From contig JAZQPT010000038.1 in assembly GCA_045628725.1 (NCBI GenBank), forward strand, positions 1 through 14,679: a stretch of DNA of 14,679 nucleotides. Direction: 5' to 3'. The stretch comes from JACQGD01 sp045628725 (GTDB lineage: Bacteria; Patescibacteriota; Saccharimonadia; Saccharimonadales; Saccharimonadaceae). Within the stretch, counting starts at the first letter, position 1. Every line of letters starts with the position of its first letter. Positions 13,300 to 14,679 of the stretch are shown here, piece after piece. Below the pieces are notes generated by a model. It was not told the origin of the DNA. It did no database searches and saw only the letters and a program-made list of their open reading frames with translations. The translations under genes were made by a program, and so were the position numbers.

Positions 13300-13310
13300 T
13301 GGACCTCCAA
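13300..13310 (+). repeat. Putative right attachment core (attR)
   Basis: TGGACCTCCAA repeats the tRNA-Lys 3' end (2690-2700) with one mismatch. To its right, AATAAAG leads directly into a strong terminator, as expected for the original sequence downstream of the tRNA. To its left, the sequence is element DNA. Confidence 0.6.
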
Positions 13311-13353
13311 ATAAAGAATACCCTTTGATCGCTACCGAGGGTATTTTTTATTT
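13309..13353 (+). terminator. Displaced tRNA-Lys terminator before murB
   Basis: The arms at 13309-13324 and 13338-13353 pair over 16 bp with one G-T pair. The core is AATACCCT/AGGGTATT, followed by TTTT and further T residues. No gene ends just upstream of it in the plus direction in the present arrangement. If the element is removed it falls directly behind the tRNA-Lys CCA end, which explains its presence. Confidence 0.75.
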
Positions 13354-13397
13354 GTCGCGTCCGAACCTTATAATGCTTCACCTTATCTATTCGATTT

Positions 13398-13406
13398 TGC
13401 TATACT
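13398..13406 (+). promoter_or_regulatory. Extended -10 promoter of murB, leaderless
   Basis: TGCTATACT ends seven bases before the murB ATG at 13414, so the transcript would start at or one base before the start codon. A second candidate -10 box, TATAAT, lies at 13369-13374 and would give a leader of about 33 bases. Confidence 0.55.
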
Positions 13407-13413
13407 GAGCATA

Positions 13414-14433
13414 ATGAACATAAATATCAACGTACCCTTTTCTCAACTAACGACAATGCAGCTTGGTGGACCTGCGCATTTCGTAGCCGAAGCAACTACC
13501 ACCCAAGAACTTGTTGATTTATACCGCAATGCCAAGCGTCTTAACCAAAAGATTATGACGCTTGGTGGGGGCAGCAACCTGATTGTTCGTGACGAAGGAT
13601 ATGACGGAGTTGTCGTCCTAAACCGCATCCTGGGTTTTGATGTTATTGATCAGCAGAGCAATTCCAACACTATCCGCATCGGGGGCGGTGAGAACTGGGA
13701 TTCTATCGTAGCACGCACCGTTGAGATGGGCCTGAGCGGTATTGAAGCACTCTCGTCGATTCCGGGAACGGCCGGTGCAGCACCCGTTCAAAACATCGGC
13801 GCATATGGGCAAGAAATCGCCGATACACTCCTGTACGTCGAGGCATATGACTCGGAGACCGATAAACTTGTCCAGCTTACCTGGGAGGATTGTGGCTTCT
13901 CATACCGACACAGTATCTTTCGTGGCGCATCAAAGAACCGTTTTGCGATTACAGCCATCGTCCTTAAACTGTACACCAAATTGCCAGAGCCGCCGTTCTA
14001 TGCAGCCGTTCAGAAATACTTCGATGAACATGAGATAACCGATTACACCCCACAGGCTATCCGTAATGCCGTCATGGACATTCGGGCTGATAAACTTCCC
14101 GACCCTGCCGTTAAACCTAATAGTGGCTCATTCTTTAAAAACACAATTGTCGAAGGCTGGCAGGCGCGCAACCTAGCGAGCGAATACCCAGATATGCCAA
14201 TGTACGAAATGGAAAACGACCACTTCAAGATACCGACCGGCTGGCTTATCGAAGCAGCCGACCTAAAGGGCGAGCTCATTCACGGCATGCGCATCCACAC
14301 CGGTAACGCGTTGGTACTTATCAACGAATCGGCCCAAAGTTACGCCGACCTAGCAGAGGCCCGCGAACAGATTATTACCGCTGTACGCGATAAATTCCAG
14401 CTGACAATCGAACAAGAGCCTCTCGAAATTTAA
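13414..14433 (+). CDS. murB: UDP-N-acetylenolpyruvoylglucosamine reductase (MurB)
   Basis: MurB is the cytoplasmic FAD enzyme that reduces UDP-GlcNAc-enolpyruvate with NADPH to UDP-MurNAc, the second committed step of peptidoglycan synthesis. The 339-residue length is normal. Visible landmarks are the FAD-binding GGGSNLIV at about 51-58, SSIPGTAGAAPVQNIGAYG at about 114-132, the substrate-binding YRHSIF with Tyr164 and Arg165, NSGSFFKN with Ser239 as the likely proton donor, and the C-terminal EQEPLEI carrying the expected glutamate. The GAYG and YRHS patterns fit the E. coli type with a Tyr loop. There is no Shine-Dalgarno sequence, and the promoter spacing implies a leaderless mRNA. It is the first intact gene right of the element and belongs to the chromosomal backbone. 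Confidence 0.97.
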   Translation: MNININVPFSQLTTMQLGGPAHFVAEATTTQELVDLYRNAKRLNQKIMTLGGGSNLIVRDEGYDGVVVLNRILGFDVIDQQSNSNTIRIGGGENWDSIVARTVEMGLSGIEALSSIPGTAGAAPVQNIGAYGQEIADTLLYVEAYDSETDKLVQLTWEDCGFSYRHSIFRGASKNRFAITAIVLKLYTKLPEPPFYAAVQKYFDEHEITDYTPQAIRNAVMDIRADKLPDPAVKPNSGSFFKNTIVEGWQARNLASEYPDMPMYEMENDHFKIPTGWLIEAADLKGELIHGMRIHTGNALVLINESAQSYADLAEAREQIITAVRDKFQLTIEQEPLEI

Positions 14434-14478
14434 CTTCAGCTAATTCTCAAAAAATACTGCTATAGCCGACGCAAAGTA

Positions 14479-14507
14479 TTGCACACAGAGTTCATTTGCT
14501 TTATAGT
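14479..14507 (+). promoter_or_regulatory. Promoter of the pilin gene
   Basis: TTGCAC (14479-14484), a 17-bp spacer and TATAGT (14502-14507) would start transcription near 14514, about 35 bases before the ATG at 14549. AGGGGG at 14532-14537 is the likely ribosome site, with a rather long spacing of 11 bases. Confidence 0.6.
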
Positions 14508-14548
14508 ACTAGCATAAACACAATCATAATTAGGGGGCATTCATAATA

Positions 14549-14679
14549 ATGAGTCTTCAGGAAATAAAAAACCTTAAGGACCAAAAGGGTTTCACTATCG
14601 TCGAGCTCTTGATCGTCATCGTGGTCATCGGCATTCTGGCGGCAATTGTCATCGTCGCATTCAACGGCGTGCAGGCACG
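14549..14679 (+). CDS. Type IV pilin-like prepilin, N-terminal part only
   Basis: The first 43 codons are present and the window ends inside the gene. The class III signal peptide is clear: a short charged leader with Lys13-Gly14, then Phe15 as the first residue of the mature pilin and Glu at mature position 5 (FTIVE). A hydrophobic helix follows (LLIVIVVIGILAAIVIVAFNGVQ). A prepilin peptidase would cut after Gly14 and methylate Phe15. Such pilins and pseudopilins build type IV pili, which Saccharibacteria are known to use for twitching and host contact. Whether this is the major pilin or a minor one cannot be told from the fragment. Confidence 0.9.
   Translation, partial: MSLQEIKNLKDQKGFTIVELLIVIVVIGILAAIVIVAFNGVQA

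Larger units (their letters stand above)
2694..13310. mobile_element. Integrated element of about 10.6 kb in the 3' end of tRNA-Lys
   Basis: A serine recombinase gene faces and overlaps the tRNA-Lys 3' end. An 11-base imperfect repeat of that end (TGGnCCTCCAA) recurs at 13300-13310, directly before a strong intrinsic terminator that would fit as the original tRNA-Lys terminator. Everything between is absent from typical housekeeping context: recombinase, winged-helix protein, membrane proteins, and nuclease-like and HEPN-like genes. The interior also looks more AT-rich than the flanking genes. No capsid, terminase, relaxase or conjugation gene is seen, so this is an integrative island that moves by its own recombinase. 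The exact crossover within the repeat cannot be read from one sequence. Confidence 0.8.

Noticed and set aside
13270..13309. Possible decayed tRNA before the right att core (GTATCTCAG resembling the D arm, CCTCCA resembling the 3' end)
   Set aside because: Only the short D-arm-like match and the att core agree with tRNA-Lys. There is no anticodon arm or T arm, and the distance is too short for a tRNA.
2694..13310. CRISPR array, prophage structural genes, relaxase or restriction-modification genes
   Set aside because: I looked for regularly spaced repeats and for capsid, portal, terminase, relaxase and methyltransferase motifs and found none in any large frame.

Overview
The window looks like a piece of a small-genome Patescibacteria (CPR) chromosome, most likely Candidatus Saccharibacteria (TM7). 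This rests on the type IV pilin start of the form GFTIVELLIVIVVIGILAA, compact genes, standard use of TGA as a stop, tRNA genes with an encoded CCA end, extended -10 promoters and some leaderless starts. The assignment is made from memory of such genomes, not from a search.

Chromosomal left flank (1-2699): a lipoprotein gene on the minus strand with its own promoter and terminator, a minus-strand tRNA-Arg(UCG) with terminator, a 521-residue membrane protein of unknown function, and tRNA-Lys(CUU) with a clear promoter. Chromosomal right flank (from about 13311): an intrinsic terminator, murB, and the start of a type IV pilin gene cut by the window edge.

Between the flanks lies an integrated element of about 10.6 kb (about 2694-13310). 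It is inserted at the 3' end of tRNA-Lys and bounded by an imperfect 11-bp repeat (TGGnCCTCCAA). Its left end carries a large serine recombinase whose last 13 codons and stop are the antisense strand of the tRNA. Next come a small protein and a winged-helix protein in one minus-strand operon, and a control region of about 0.7 kb with divergent promoters, inverted repeats, an iteron-like direct repeat and a strongly structured RNA with a predicted pseudoknot. A plus-strand cassette of eight closely packed genes (5943-11554) follows. It holds five small or mid-size membrane proteins (one DUF2569-like, one KTSC-domain), a membrane protein with an HEXXH zinc-protease motif, a GIY-YIG nuclease-domain protein and a HEPN/DUF4209-like protein. 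The element ends with a second promoter-leader-terminator unit driving a conserved 133-residue protein, and a minus-strand 359-residue protein that also has a HEPN-type RN-x3-H motif.

How the parts may work together (inference): the recombinase moves the element in and out of tRNA-Lys. Integration separates the tRNA from its own terminator (now at 13309-13353), and the element supplies a replacement terminator inside the recombinase 3' end. The cargo mixes envelope proteins, a membrane protease motif, a DNA-nuclease domain and two HEPN-like RNase motifs, with no capsid, relaxase or known restriction gene. This reads most easily as a defence or host-interaction island, but no member is a confident match to a named defence system.
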